A stretch of DNA of 64,000 nt from Mactromeris polynyma (GCA_032209605.1 JASFXZ010000040.1:248001-312000), one strand, 5' to 3'. Positions 45,401 through 60,400 are shown, counted from the first letter of the stretch. The notes: generated by a model from the letters alone, not told the origin. Made by a program: numbers and translations.

Positions 45401-48400
45401 GAACCTAAAGAAAAATTCAAAAAAAGAAATTTATACCAAAAAGAAAAAAAATGTTAACACGCGAAACGAATGTTCTAGGGTCAGGGCAAAACAATCGGAT
45501 AGGTCGGGAAACCTGAAACAAACATTTCTTTACGCCTTAGTAAACAGTTCGCGTCAATTGGGTGCACATTGAAATAAACAATAATCTGCTGGTATAGATA
45601 TGCGTTTGAACGATTGCTTTGCCATGCACGGTGAGTGCTTCAATTAAATATATAGAATGAATGGTTATGTGTCGCTGCTTTGTTTCACTACAGCAAGTAA
45701 AACAAAGAGTGTATAAATGGGGGCGGTACTTACACTATAGACATGTTTGAACGAATATAATGTATAATGAAGTTACAGAAAATGAACTGATATGTACGGT
45801 GGCACAGAGGTGACATGTGTATGTTTTTATTTATCTCGTGCGCACGACTAAGTAAGTCGTGCGCACGACATACTAAGTCGTGCGCACGAGATACTATGTC
45901 GTGCGCACGATATACTAAGTCGTGCGCACGAGATAATTAAGTCGTGCGCACGACTTAGTATGTCGTGCGCACGAGATAAATAAAAACATACACATGTCAC
46001 CTCTGTGCCACCATTACGACTTAGTATGTCGTGCGCACGAGATAAATAAAAACAAACACAACCACTGTCTATCAGTTTATTGTCGACGAGTTTATGCATT
46101 GTAAAAATAAACAACAAAACGAAAGAAGAAATTTTCGGTGACGTAAAGCTAGTCTGTAAGATCGGAGAAGAGTTGCTACCAACTGGGAATGAAATTATGT
46201 GTCATTAAGAAAACACGTACATCAAACAACGGCTTTCATTCGTGTTTCATTTCAGATATTGCACTATTCAATAATATATACATAGAGTGAAGTCGATTCC
46301 GGAAGAAAGTTGGAAGTTAAATGTCTCATTTCTTGCAAAATATGTCAAATTCAGTGAAATGAAATATAATATTATTTATTATGTTCGTCGGAAATATATT
46401 AAAAAAGATTTAACACACGTACATTCCATAATAAAAAATATAATGCTACTTTATAGAACTCGTTTACATGTACAAAACTAGTCAAACACAAAGTTAAAAA
46501 TCATATTAAGCTTACTTTAAAATAAAGCAAAGCGCTTGTAGGTTGTGGAATGTACGAAATTGGCAGCTTATTGATTTATTAATGTCAATTCAGCACTGTT
46601 TGTTGAAGGAAATGGGTCAAAATGTCCTTTATGTATTCGTGTGCCTCCGTACATTCGATTAGCATATAAAAAGCGATAGATTGAAAGTCGATTTTGAATC
46701 GTAGGCCTATGTGGATAATGCATAAGAGGACGATTAATCTTTAGATTAAATTCAAATCATCAGCAATCCGTTTCAGATACACTGCTCGTATTTCTAAATT
46801 ATTCATGTAAATAATGTCTTTAAGCTTGTCGTTTGAAATATCGATCAATGTCTATGACATTTGCATGACTTCTGAACCAGCTCTAATATATTTCATAGAT
46901 CTATTCAATTTTAAGTTTTCAAACATCAGAAGGTTTTTTGTCAACACCGTAAGCGGAATATCTTGATAAAGAATTGAATTAGTTTGCCAAGTCGATATTT
47001 TAGTTACTTGTAAATATTGGACCGTTTCTGATGTTGGCATGGCAGAAACACGTTCAATACGTTAGTGTATCATTTTTGACGGAGAGTATCAATAACTTTA
47101 AGTATTAGTACAACTTGCTACGCTGGCAGTGTAAACCTTAAGTAAGCAACCATTGTTTGGAAACAAAAAATCGATATTTTTACCAATATTTCGTTCAATA
47201 TTAATGACTAAGGTCCGTGACATATAGGGGACCATATTCTTACAATGTAGTTATACCGAGAAATGTACTAAAACTACATATTTACCCGTACATACACTGA
47301 ATGAGATGAGTTTAAGACGTGTCGTAATTGACATCCAAAGTCAACATGAAATTGGTATTGATATAACAATTAATGGTTCTATGGTATTGCAAAGACAGTT
47401 AGTAGTTCTATATCGTGTTCTGCGTACTTTCATTATTAATGCTTTCTGAATATAAGCCTGTGTGCTACCCGCCTCAGACAGTTCAATATATAAGGCATTG
47501 AACTGTATTCAGCTTATTTCTATTACTTTAAGTACATCAAGCTCCATTGCACACATCCGAATAATCACATACCAATAAACATGAATACACAAACTGAGGT
47601 AGAAGTTAAAGTACAGTCCCTAAAAAGTTTGTCCTTTCAAAACATAGTTAGATAATGTGAAATTATAACTGGCGGACGTCGTGATTATTCAGACCCTAAC
47701 ATCCTAATTTAGCATCATTATTGCATCTCAGCCAGTGTCAACTTACAAATATTTCACGGAATTGAAATTTGTTTTCAACGTGCGAGTAATGGTATAATCT
47801 ATTTGAAAATTGTTCAAATACAGGTATGCATGATGATAATAAATGTTGACATGAAATTACTTTTTTTCAATCTGATACGAAAACCGTAGTGACATTGCCA
47901 TATTGTATTGTATTGTATATTTTAGCGGTCTCTGAAGTACAATTTACCCCCTTGTGATATTTTCATCACAACGTTATACAACAGCATTTTGTTGCAAAGA
48001 TCGATATACTGTGTTCTATTGTGTAGGTATTCTCTCATCCAACAATGCCTTTGGCATTTTTATACCAAATTTACCTAATCAGTTTTCCCGATCAATCATT
48101 TTCTTCTATTAAAACTAAATTCAATTGACATCTTAACCACAGAAGAAAAACATAATACTGTTTGATTACTTAGATGTTTAAATCATTTCTAATTTGTTTG
48201 TAATAAGGTATCAATGGATCATTTAAAACATTCCTGTATGTGTGTATAAGTCATATTTCCATTGGTGTAAATTGCTATTTACTTAATGTCAGTTTTTGCT
48301 ATCAGGAACTTTTATCTTGAAAAGCACGCATTTCCCATTTTTTTCTTTTCTTTCGCATTTTCGGATTTTTAGATTACAGATTATTGTATAAGTAGTTGCT

Positions 48401-51400
48401 ATTTTTTCATGCGTACGTCTGTCTGAGCGGTTTGGTACTTGTCACCATTTTGCATTACTTCACTTTTATAACTTATTTCATTACTTTTTATGTATGTATG
48501 AATGTAAACTTGAATGTATGTGTTTGCATGTATGCATTGACTGTCTTTTTGCTGTTTTGTGTTATGTAACCAAAGGTACGTACGTACCGAGTCTGTTAAT
48601 AAAGTATACAAGTTTGATTAGTTTCGATAATTCTTGATGGCCATATAGCCAATGAAGATTATTAAAGCATGATATGACAAGACGTTACAATACGAATAAA
48701 AAACGACAATACAGTATGCGTGAGGAAGGTAGTTATAAATTATATATATATACACGAGACAGGCCGACTTGGCCACACCATGTGAGAAAATAAGCTTCGT
48801 CAGACACATTTGGAACCCGCGATGAACAAATAACCGATACATCACACCGTCCACCCACGTCAAAGCGTTAGATAGCTTTGACATTTAGCGAAGAAAGAGC
48901 AATCGAAATACAATGTTTAATTAGCTATACGTTGTATATTTACCACAGTCACAGCCTGGTTTAAGTTATCAAATTTCAGAAAAAAATCAAATTGTCATAA
49001 TAGAAAACGGAATATGATAATGTGAAATCAAATAATTCGTAATTGGCTAGAAAGTTGGTTGATGAGTGTCAAGGCTAGTTAATCTAAAATGCGTTTGCGT
49101 TAGAAATTGACCAGTTTTGGTACAACCGATTACCTTAAACATACTCATAACGCTCACCTATAGTTAGTTTAAACAAATACCAAGTTTTAAATTGCTAGTC
49201 TTACACAAAAAAGTTGTGTGTTCAACTGTTTATTTAAAGAAACATAAATTGAGGTAATGTTGAATTCGACGGACGGACGGACAGTTTATTGCACATTTAG
49301 TAGGCCAAACTCCCATACGAACATAATTACAATACAAACATTTTCATATAACAGACGCTACATTAGTGGCAACTGGTCGATGTTAAGAAAATACTTGTAT
49401 TCGTGTAAGAACTAAGTGAAGTGAGATGTAAGTCACATTAAAATAAAAACAAAAAATACAAGAATAAAGAGGAAAAGTGAAAAAACGAAAGCTAGCTAGA
49501 TATAGTCAATATTTTCAAATAGCATTAATAATGAATTCATGTTCTCTTGAAATACAATTCATATGCACTTTTTTATAAACTTAAGAGACCGGATTAATGT
49601 TTCTGAACTGAATTCATATCTTCAAACGATTTCAGTACTTTGATTGGTTGTATCTCTACATACACACCCATCTTTACTTTCCGTAACTCCGGGTCACTGG
49701 CATTGCAAAGTTTATTTCACTAAATGCTGTATTGATATCTTTGAAAATATGCCTACATTCTGTGTGATAATTTATTCAGGCAGTTTACTTAACCATCTAA
49801 AATTCGTCAAAGATCCATGACTTATATCAGTAATATTCTATTTCAATATGAAAGAAAAGTAAGCTACCGTGTTTTAGCACCAAACCAACGGTATATGGTG
49901 CCATGCCAAATATACGAAGATAAATGTAACCACTATCGAACGAAGTAAATACGGACGTCATTTGGAGCGTTACATATCAATGCATATATACGTTTGCTTC
50001 ATAGTACTTTTACAATAGAATTCATTCATTAAATCGAGACTAATCGATGTTGGCCTTAATCAGGGTTCCGTAGTTTCGGAAACAGTCAGATATAAAACTA
50101 GCAAAATAAACTGCCAAATATGCGCGCCAGTAATCTGTATTATATCTAAACCGACCTAGTCGTGGAGGTCCGGTGTTGAGATCGAGGTTCGCTCTGTAAT
50201 ATGACTCTTTAGATAATATCAGTTATTAAAATTGACAATATGATTGTAATTATATATCTGTACAGTGTTGTATTATTTCCAACCGTATGAATGTGTTCAA
50301 ATTGAGAATTAGGGCATTCATGCACGATAAATAGTATCAGCTATATATAAAACTATTCTAAACCATTCATAATTAATGCATACGAAATGCATCGTGCACA
50401 TACGTTGTATCGACGGTGTAGCTATTACAGTAACTAACGCTGTCTTGATATTGCCCTTGTTTTGCCTTCATAGTAACGGTACTTGAAATATATGTACAAT
50501 ATGCTATCAAATTTGACGCATTATTGTTTGTTGTTGATAGATGCGTCACGTTCCACAGATACAATGTGAGAACGACTTTATTATGTTCAAAAGATAACGG
50601 TATCATACACTCTTATTATTTGTTTGACATGGTATTATAGAGATATCCAAGATGAGTAAGTTCATTCAATACTTTCTCCTTCATAAATCAAACTATCGTG
50701 TCGAGTGTCTGTCTAATTCATTTCGCAGAGATGAAGACCCGTTTATGTTTGGTAACGATTACCTGGGATCATATACAACTGAAGTTTCACTAAGTATGTA
50801 ACCTTATAGACTATACATAGAATACAATATGACCACATGCATATGATAGGGTATTGGTTTCTGACAGCATTATTGAAGATGATTAATATGAATATAGATG
50901 CATGTAAATCGAGTAACTGGAACATTTGTCCAAAATATACCATATAATAAACTATTGTAATTCTAGATGTTGAAACATGATTATATACATTATTTTCATA
51001 TGTGTGTTATATATAAGAATGGTACTCATTATATAAATGTTTGTATTGGCTGTTTAGCATAGGTAAACTAATATTGGGTTGTATGAAATGTCAAACTATC
51101 TGAAGGGCCAAGTAGTGTAATAATTACTATATTTACCCCATATTAAGTGAACATTACATAGAGTATTATACCTTATCGGCAAACGACCATACCTTTTATG
51201 AAGCTTTATTACCTTTTCTATACATACTATACACTGAGTTTGATTTTAAGTTAAAAATGAATACAAATATTAAGATTTTAGAAAAAACGTCTGGAACGAC
51301 TAATGTCAAATATGCAACGTAAGTATATAGCATGACATCTGCCTTAATAATACTATCCAGGTTTTAGCTAATAATTCTTCATACCTCTAACATATTTAAT

Positions 51401-54400
51401 TGGAGCACGTATTTTATGATGTTGTTAGGGATACTGTGTTACATACGCCTTATAAAATCATTGGTGAAAGAAACTATACATTTGCTCGCCCATATGGGAT
51501 ATCCCGGTGGCGAGGGTAAATAAACTCAACTCACTATACATTTAGATACAAGTTAAGTACTGGCATAACCACTAACAAAGCAGAACATTTTCTGTAATGA
51601 AACATTATGATATCATAATGGTGTATTCACAAGTACGTTTTGATATTTTCCATTTTCAAAAGCAACGTACATTGGTCAACTCACCAACTTTTTGTCAACT
51701 CATTCAGCAGAGAAAGTAGGTATATATATATAAATTTAAGATTAAATCTTTGTCAAATAAGCTACTTATTCAGCTGAACGATTATAGGTTGTATTGGTTT
51801 ATATGTTTAACAACTTATACAATATGCTTTTTATGGCTTTTTATGGCTACTTGATATGTTAAAATACATTTGATATACTCATAATAAACACTTACCCTCC
51901 GTCCAAGCTTCGGCATTTTTGTTTAGTTTAAATCCAAAATAAAGTTCACTTTAATGTATACCATAGATTATATCTACGAAAAAAAGTTATAATTCCATGT
52001 CTAAAACGAATACCCATGCACTCGATTGCTTGATTGATTTAATCCGTATAGATTGGTATAGGAAAAAACGTTTCGGTTATGGTTGCCAACCAGCTATCAA
52101 TCCTCTACGCTAATGTAAACTCACACAATGCTATACAAAAGAAACTAATTTGAATGTGAAAGCGGTCCTGGGTTAACGTTATCCGTCTCTGTTTACTCGT
52201 ATTCGATTCGACTTTCATTGGAGATAGTTTGAAATTTAACGTTTTCGATTGATTCTTTACGCATATCACTAGAATCGCGGATTCAATTCCACCTCTTGTT
52301 CACGGTTTGGTAATGAACAAAAAAGGTCGACTCTGGGTATTTACCGATTTAAGATAGGTGAGATAAAGGTGTTTTACGCTTTGTCTCATTGGCTATGAAT
52401 AAACAAAATTTAAACGCTAATCAAACCATGAATTGATTATCAACACATGAAATCCCGCCGACTTTATTGGCACCTAAAGGTTGGACAAAACTTCAATATT
52501 AAATTGTAAAGTTCGAACCTGTAATCAATATTAATTATTCATTCCATGAGTTTTTTCGTAATAAGTACGTAAATAAAATATATTTAATCAGACCTATTGG
52601 TGTCTCAGGCATGAATTAAACGTTGAATTACCAGTGTTATTTTCCCCTCCCCAGCTGTTGCGTCAGTTTACAACAGTGAAGAAAACCATCCAATGGGTCA
52701 CTCATAAAACTGAGCATATCTATTACCATATAGTACTTTATTTTACATAGCTTTGATAATGAGAAGTAATAAACGTTTTAATCAATTATTCAGTTTGCTA
52801 TTATAGAACATATAAACTGAATGGATTGAAGAGGACTTTGACGTTTGAATATTTTGTTAAAATAAATTATTATAATGTCTTTATCAATTCGTTTTCACAA
52901 TTTCTAAAGTAATGGTTTTATGAAACTGGAAGCCATCGATCAATTTAATTACTAACTAGTGACGACTTTTTAATCTCCAATAAACAATTTAATTTCCTGA
53001 ACAATGTATCGATCTCGGTAGTCATGCCGACGCTCATAGAATGTTTCTGTTTTGTTATGACTTCAATATTTCGGTCAATAAATATGTTAGACAACTTTGT
53101 ACTGTTTGTCTTATTCTTGACATTTGAACTATCTGTAATATTCAACTGTCATTAGTTTCCAAAACGCGTGTGCTACATTTCAACAGTGATAAATCGGCAG
53201 TGCCCAGCACAGGTGGCTATCCGTGTAGCAGGAGTCTTTGCGTGGCGCAGGAGGCTATGTGTGGCGCAGGAGGCTTTGCGTGGCGCAGGAGGCTTTGCGT
53301 GGCGCAGGAGGCTTTGTGTGGTACAGTAGGATTGGTGTGGCACAAGAGGCTTTGCGTGGTGCAGGGGCTTTATGTGGCGCAGTTGGCGTTGTGTGGCGCA
53401 TGAAGCTATGCATGACACAGGAGGCTATGCGTGGCGTAGGAGGCTTTGTGTGGCACAGGAGGCTTTGTGTTGTGCAGGAGGAAATGTGCGGCGCAGAAGG
53501 TTATATGTGTCAGAGGAGACTATGCGTGGTGCAGGAAGTTATAAGTTGCCCAGGAGGCTATGTGTGTTGCAGGATGCTACGCGTGGTGCAGGAGACAGTG
53601 TGCGACGCAGGAAGCTATGTGTGGCGCAGGAGGCAGTGTGCGTCACATGAGGCTATGTGTGACGCAGGAGGCTATGCGTGGCGCAGGAGGCTATGCGTGG
53701 TGCAGGAGGCAGTGTGCGACGTAGGAGGCTATTTGTGGCGCAGGAGGCAGTGTGTGACGCAGGAGGCTATTTGTGGCGCAGGAGGCAGTGTGTGACGCAG
53801 GAGGCTATTTGTGGCGCAGGAGGCTATGCGTGGCGCAGGAGGCTATGCGTGGTGCAGGAGGCAGTGTGTGACGCAGGAGGCTATGTGTGGCGCAGGAGGC
53901 TATGCGTGGTGCAGGAGGCAGTGTGTGACGCAGGAGGCTATTTGTGGCGCAGGAGGCTATGCGTGGCACAGGAGGCTATGCGTGGCGCAGGCGGCAGTGT
54001 GCGACGTAGGAGGCTATGTGTTACACAGGAGGCTATGTGTGGCGCAGGCGGCAGTGTGTGACGCAGGAGGCTATGTGTTACACAGGAGGCTATGTGTGGT
54101 GCAGGAGGCTATGTGTGGCGCAGGCGGCAGTGTGTGACGCAGGTGGCTATGTGTTACACAGGAGGCTATGCGTGGTGCAGGAGGCTATTTGTTACACAGG
54201 CGGCAGTGTGTGGCGCAGGCGGCAGTGTGTGACGCAGGAGGCTATGTGTTACACAGGCGGCAGTGTGTGGCGCAGGCGGCAGTGTGTGACGCAGGAGGCT
54301 ATGTGTTACACAGGAGGCTATGCGTGGTGCAGGAGGCTATGTGTTACACAGGCGGCAGTGTGTGGCGCAGGTGGCAGTGTGTGACGCAGGAGGCTATGTG

Positions 54401-57400
54401 TTACACAGGAGGCTATGCGTGGTGCAGGAGGCTATTTGTTACACAGGCGGCAGTGTGTGGCGCAGGCGGCAGTGTGTGACGCAGGAGGTTATATGTTACA
54501 CAGGAGGCTATCCGTGGTGCAGGAGGCTATGTGTTACACATGCGGTAGTGTGTGGCGCAGGCGGCAGTGTGTGACGCAGGAGGCTATGTGTTACACAGGA
54601 GGCTATGTGTGACGCAGGAGGCTATTTGTGGCGCAGGCGGCAGTGTGCGACGTAGGATGCTATGTGTTACACAGGAGGCTATGTGTGGCGCAGGAGGCTA
54701 TGTGTGGCGTAGGAGTCTATGTATGGCACATAATGCTTTATGTGGCGCATGAGGCTATGCGTGGCACAGGAGGCTATGCATGGCGCAGGAGGCTTTGTGT
54801 GTCGTAGGAGTCTATATGTGGTGTAGGAGTCTATGTATGTGTGGCGCATGAGGCTATGTGTGGCGCAGGAGCAATGTGTGGCATAGGAGTCTATGCGTGG
54901 TACAGGAGGCTTTGCGCGTCGTAGGAGTCTATGCTCGATGCAGGTGTGCGGCACAGGATCAGTTTTGTTTCCACCATGTCTTACGCCGTTGTTTTACAGT
55001 CATATACGGCAGCCATTTTACCTAACCAGTTTTCCATGAATTAATTAGCAACCAGTGATAACTTGTTCTTCCACAAGCAACGGACAATAAATGTAAAGAA
55101 CATAACCTGCTCAACCCGGAAATCGCATCCGGATCTGCCGAACTGTGCTAGCCGGGCGGGCTGCATTATCAGTACCATATCTAATAGCTACCGTGGGTTA
55201 CTAGTTATCTCTTTTTTGTACATAAAATCGCATGAATTGCAAATATCACCTTATTCAGACAGGTCATTAATATACCATAGCAGTTTAAATCTTAAAATGA
55301 TACGCCTCAAGGTTAAACCTTATAAAGTTACTTTTCCCCGAAAATGCTCTGGAACAAGGAAAATTGTAGTTGTCTAAAGTGTATTTGACATATTTCTTCA
55401 GTCACATTCCGAAGCCACGACAAACACAACGACTTTAGTATTAGATTATATTTAAGCATGCAATGAACCATTCGCAGTATGGACAACATTTTCACATAAT
55501 GAGATAAAGTGCAATTATACTTATTTATAGCACATAGTTCAATTTCTGTCACATATTTGCCTTTCCCATTAACTAGCTGGTATCAAGGAAGTGGCATATT
55601 TAAGCTTAGTTTGAAATTATTTACTTCACATCTATTGTGAAACCAGATTTATCAATCTCAATAACCAATCAGTACTCGCGCATAATTCAGGGATTGTCAT
55701 GTTGACGGTTCAACCAGGCCAATGGTGAAACTCTAACACACGATCTTCGGATCTCGTCTGTATTATACTGATAGTTTCAAGGCTGTAAATCGCTGTGTGG
55801 TTATTATTTCTATTTATGCTTTTAGATTTATGTTCAGTTCCACATTCCCCACGTGCGGTTCTTTTACTTGATATAATATTCATGTTCTCCCTCCTCCCTC
55901 CGGCATATTATGTCTTAATTTCTTGACTTGTTCCGTTTACCCCTGTTGTCCTACTAAATCTCCTTAGTTGTTTAATGGTCGGCAAGGCTATACCTAACAC
56001 CCATATTCCCATAAATGTTAACCCTTGCACTTTCTCAGTGCCCGAGGATTTGTAGACTGTTGTTTTCCCCGGAGTCTGTGTGGGGGAGGCATTGTCTCGG
56101 GCATGTGGCTGTCACTGTAACAGCGTAATCTTTCTTTTTTCATCATGTAATCAACGCTATTTTCTGTTTATTATGTATTGGAATGCTGATTAAATATCGC
56201 TAAATAAACTCGTTTAAGAATTTTCCCGAGAACTCGGATTTAAACATTCTATTCGCGAAATTTCATTTCAGTACTGTATCAAATAACACATTTTCAACAT
56301 TTGAAAACAATTCTTATATGTCCTACTTTTACGTGATAGATCTTTATCCATTTTGGTAACATTACAAATTAGGTGGTATTATATAAAAAAAACAAAATAC
56401 TTCAGCCACTATAGATGTAAAAATATGTTTTTCCAATCCCGCATCAAACATTTCCTCCAGCACCGACCACTGTCGGTTAACCAATATAGTTTTGGTCAAT
56501 GGGGATGGCTTTTAATCATATCAGTGGAAAGTTTGACCCCCGCAAAGCAAGTTTCGTTTATTGTCTGCTTTCAGTTCATCGATTCTATATTGTATGCTTA
56601 ACTACCTCGATACGTTTTATTTCTGCTGTCAATCAGAAGTTGCCCCCGCTGGTAACTATATTAAATACCAACGCTTGAATTGGGTATATAGCATTAACAT
56701 TATGTGATTTATTGATTTTGAAAAACACTTCCTGATTAATGCTGAACTCATAACCGGTAATTGGAATTTACTCCTAGTTTGAGGCATGAAGTAATGATTA
56801 CACGCAACTAATCAAACATTCTATTTCATCACGAGTGTATAAGTTGTCTCCCGTTGTACTAAGTTGCCTATATGTATTTAAGTGATAAAGTACAATCCGT
56901 TTTCAAAATATTGAATCCATGGATACATGACCACATAAAACATTTGGCATTGTATTAGAATGGTCGATGTCACTGTAAACGCCGACATTCGAGCAAGCTC
57001 ATGTCTGTTACGATTACTTGACTATAGCAACGATATGAGATGTTATCTTCTGTAACAGTTGTCCACTTCGACCGGAGCGAAAAAGTTTGTGCCATACAGA
57101 GCATTATATCAATATGTTGCCGATGGGAAAGTGCTTTGTGTCAAGAAGCGTTATTGTAATCTAAATCTATACTGTTACACTGTGTACTGAATGTGTTCCT
57201 CTTAATTATAACTGTTCTTGACAGGTTACTAACAAGAAATATTATAGTTTCGCGTCGGGTTTGCTAATTTTTAGCTCGAATCAGTTGAACTACTATGCCA
57301 TTGACAAAAGCTGCATACAGCACAATTTTCAGAACTAGTTATTGAGGTTTGGATACATATCTTTAAAAAAATATTGATACATTGCAAAATGTTCAAGACA

Positions 57401-60400
57401 GCCGCCAGATTTGTTGCTAACACATATAAAACGACCTCACCATGAAACACTTTTATTAATAGCAAATCGGCATACAAATACGACTTTAGTCATTAACACA
57501 GCCCGAACAAATTATGGCCTAGGCAAACTATCAATTATTACACATTATTATCCTTTCATTTTACGTATTAGCGCATGCTGATAATAATTATCTTCTGTCC
57601 TTTGAGCTCATTTCACTGTTTATAGTTCCATCAGGGTATATTGCGGAGATAGGGATTATGTTTGAATAGTTTAAATTTTGTTCGGATTCAAGATAATCTT
57701 ATCATGTTTAAAAAATACAATTGGTTGCATTTATTGTATTTTAACGTAGACGTTGGCATCCTCTTCTAGATAATTTATATGCTCTTATGCAGAAACATGA
57801 ACCATATATTATTGTTCTGGTTTGGTGCTCAGAAACTCCCCCACTGACATTGAAGTATTTAAGTAGTTTTAACCCATTAGACAAGCACTTGGAAAACAGT
57901 GATTTTATTGCTTTAGGTGTTTGAAGGAACAAAGTGTGCTCACAGTTTGAATACAATAACATTGATTTATCAATATTCAATTGTATAAAGTTTCCAAAAC
58001 TACTTGTCATTTCATTTTTTGATAAACACAAAAGCCCTCAGAACGATTGCGACATGTCGTATACCACTCTTCTTGCGTTCAGCCTACCAATACCTTAATG
58101 TTGAGAGTATAATCTACATACACATGTGATACAGTATTCGACAGTAATTGAATGTTATGCATTTAAACCATCAATGTGACAGTAGCATGGAAAGGCTCTT
58201 CACTTGTATTGTAAGCTCGCTCAGTATTAAGCCGATTGTTATGTAATGAGTAAAATTTATACCGTGCAAAGTTTCGATACAAACATTGAATCATTCCATT
58301 ATACTGTAAAGTTCAAACTTCGGTTTGGGAATCTTGATAAAGGCTGAATATCGGTTATTTTAATGGTATTAAACAATAGTGATACATAATCTTGCTCCGT
58401 GTTTTGAAAACATGCAATAGGCCATCATTACACTTGGGGTTTCAATGTTTATCGTCTCACAATGTCACGTGGAAGAATGCTCCAGGCTGTTAATAAATAA
58501 TTTCGAATTTGGTACTCCGCTATCACTTAGTTTTGGTGCATTTAGATTGAATCAGTCAATGGTGTTAATGGGGCATTTTATGGTAATTCTAAAGAAGTAT
58601 CAAATGTTAATTTCAATGTTCAAGATACTTTGATATGCGTACTGTGTTCCATTTACAACTCCCAACATAGTTATCCCGTGGCAAGATTTAAGTGCAGTTT
58701 AATTTTATTTCAAATTATGCTTAAGTTATGTGTGTCAAGCTTTTTATAAATGATATTACCAACCCACGATTGGAGTTCGTGATTTTTGTAACTTTATCTC
58801 TAGCAATTAGGTGAATTTATGTTTTATAATTTGCTGATTATACTTAAATTTCACTTTTGTGCACTGAAGGATTGCTTGCATAAAATTATGAGGATTAACA
58901 GCTTTGTGTAGACGAAAGCGTCTAATGTTCCATGAACGGAAATGTCATTTATATATATGGCAATCAATAAAGCTGCACACTTCTATTTAGTAGTCAGCCC
59001 AATTATACTAATTGGAAACCCAGTTATTCAGATAGTTTGATTTATTAGACCCGTACAGTAGGAACGGGCGTTTATATTTTAGTCAAATAGTGAACGAATG
59101 TTTTTGTTCACACAAGTAACACATAAAAGCGTGTCATATTTAGGTTAAAAATCAAATTCATTTAAAATTTCGGCCTGTTTAGCGACATATTCGTCTTAAA
59201 TGGTTACCTCCCCTTCACCTTAAACCGTTTTGTCGCCTTAAACCGGTATGTCGCCTTAAACCGGTATGTCGCATTAAACCGGTATGTCGCCTTAAACCGG
59301 TATGTCGCCTTAAACCGGTATTTCGCCTTAAACCGGTATGTCGCCTTAAACCGGTATGTCGCCTTAAACCGGTATGTCGCCTTAACCCGGTATTTCGCCT
59401 TAAACCGGTATGTCTCCTTAAACCGGTATGTCGCCTTAAACCGGTATGTCGCATTAAACCGGTATGTCGCCTTAAACCATTATGTCGCCTTAAACCGGTA
59501 TGTCGCCTTAAACCGGTATGTCGCCTTAATCCGACATATAGCTTACTCTCATTAAGGTTGCTTGACAACATGAATGTTTCGCCTGACAGGGATATCCTAC
59601 CTTTAACCGTACCACGCATTAAACATGTATGTCGCTTTAAATGGGCATCACGCCTGTAATAGATTTCTTACTTTTAAGGTATACATCGCAAAAAGGGGTT
59701 TGTCTCCATTTAAATGATATCTCTATATAATTGAAGCGTTTCTAACCAACAAGAGATAACTCTTTAAGGAATAAATGGGTATCTCTCCATAAAATTACAG
59801 TACATCTTGCCTTAAGCAAAACTCTTCATCAATCATAATGCTCTCCACAAAGTGAATGTGTATCACGCTTAAGGAAGTATTGGAAATTGACAATATACTG
59901 TGCGTACTTGCACGTTAATACTAGTATACTCGTATAATTAAATATACGACGTAAATCACATATCTGCACAACCACAGAAAACTGAACTATCGATTAATAA
60001 TATCTCGAATTCTAGAAAGATAGTATATTAATGAGTTTGACATTTCTTAATGTATTTGAATGTATGGGTATATGGCATTTTTATCCATTATTGATTGACG
60101 ATGTGACTATTCATGTTTCACCTTTGATGCAAATGAATGCACGCTTAAATACTTTCATTCATTGAAGTCAAATGTCGTCGACTTATTTAAGCGACTCGGT
60201 AGATGATTAATGAATACTTATTTATCCCTCATTCAATTGAATTTGAATAAATATCTGCATTACGAACCTTCTATAAATTGATACATGATAATGAAGATTA
60301 CGTGCACGTGAAGGGAGACAATTCTTCCATACTTACCTGATCTTTACAATCACGGTTATGTATAATGGCACGCAACACATAAATACCGTACAGGTTTGGA

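Larger units (their letters stand above)
36660..45790. other. Giant intron 1, middle part
   Basis: AT-rich, with short repeat copies only: a partial CRE-type MITE (40290-40402), SINE A copy 2 (40791-40920), mariner-like remnants (42114-42262, 43105-43281) and an R1 fragment (44441-44495). No supported exon. Confidence 0.5.
54956..59200. other. Giant intron 1, between the 19-bp and 18-bp minisatellites
   Basis: AT-rich apart from a GC-rich patch near 55120-55170. Contains an R2 copy (55615-55725) and an R1 fragment (56055-56140). No supported exon. Confidence 0.45.

Noticed and set aside
45848..46117. 89-codon minus frame rich in SCARLSISCAR-type repeats
   Set aside because: Produced by the repeated 12-bp palindromes of the inverted-repeat element.
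53170..54954. Many overlapping frames with Cys/Arg/Gly 19-residue repeats on both strands
   Set aside because: A 19-bp tandem repeat yields the same peptide family in all three forward frames; frames shift freely between copies, which is not how a real coding repeat behaves.
59215..59619. 134-codon minus frame of TGLRRH repeats
   Set aside because: Explained by the 18-bp minisatellite; no splice sites, conserved start or homolog.
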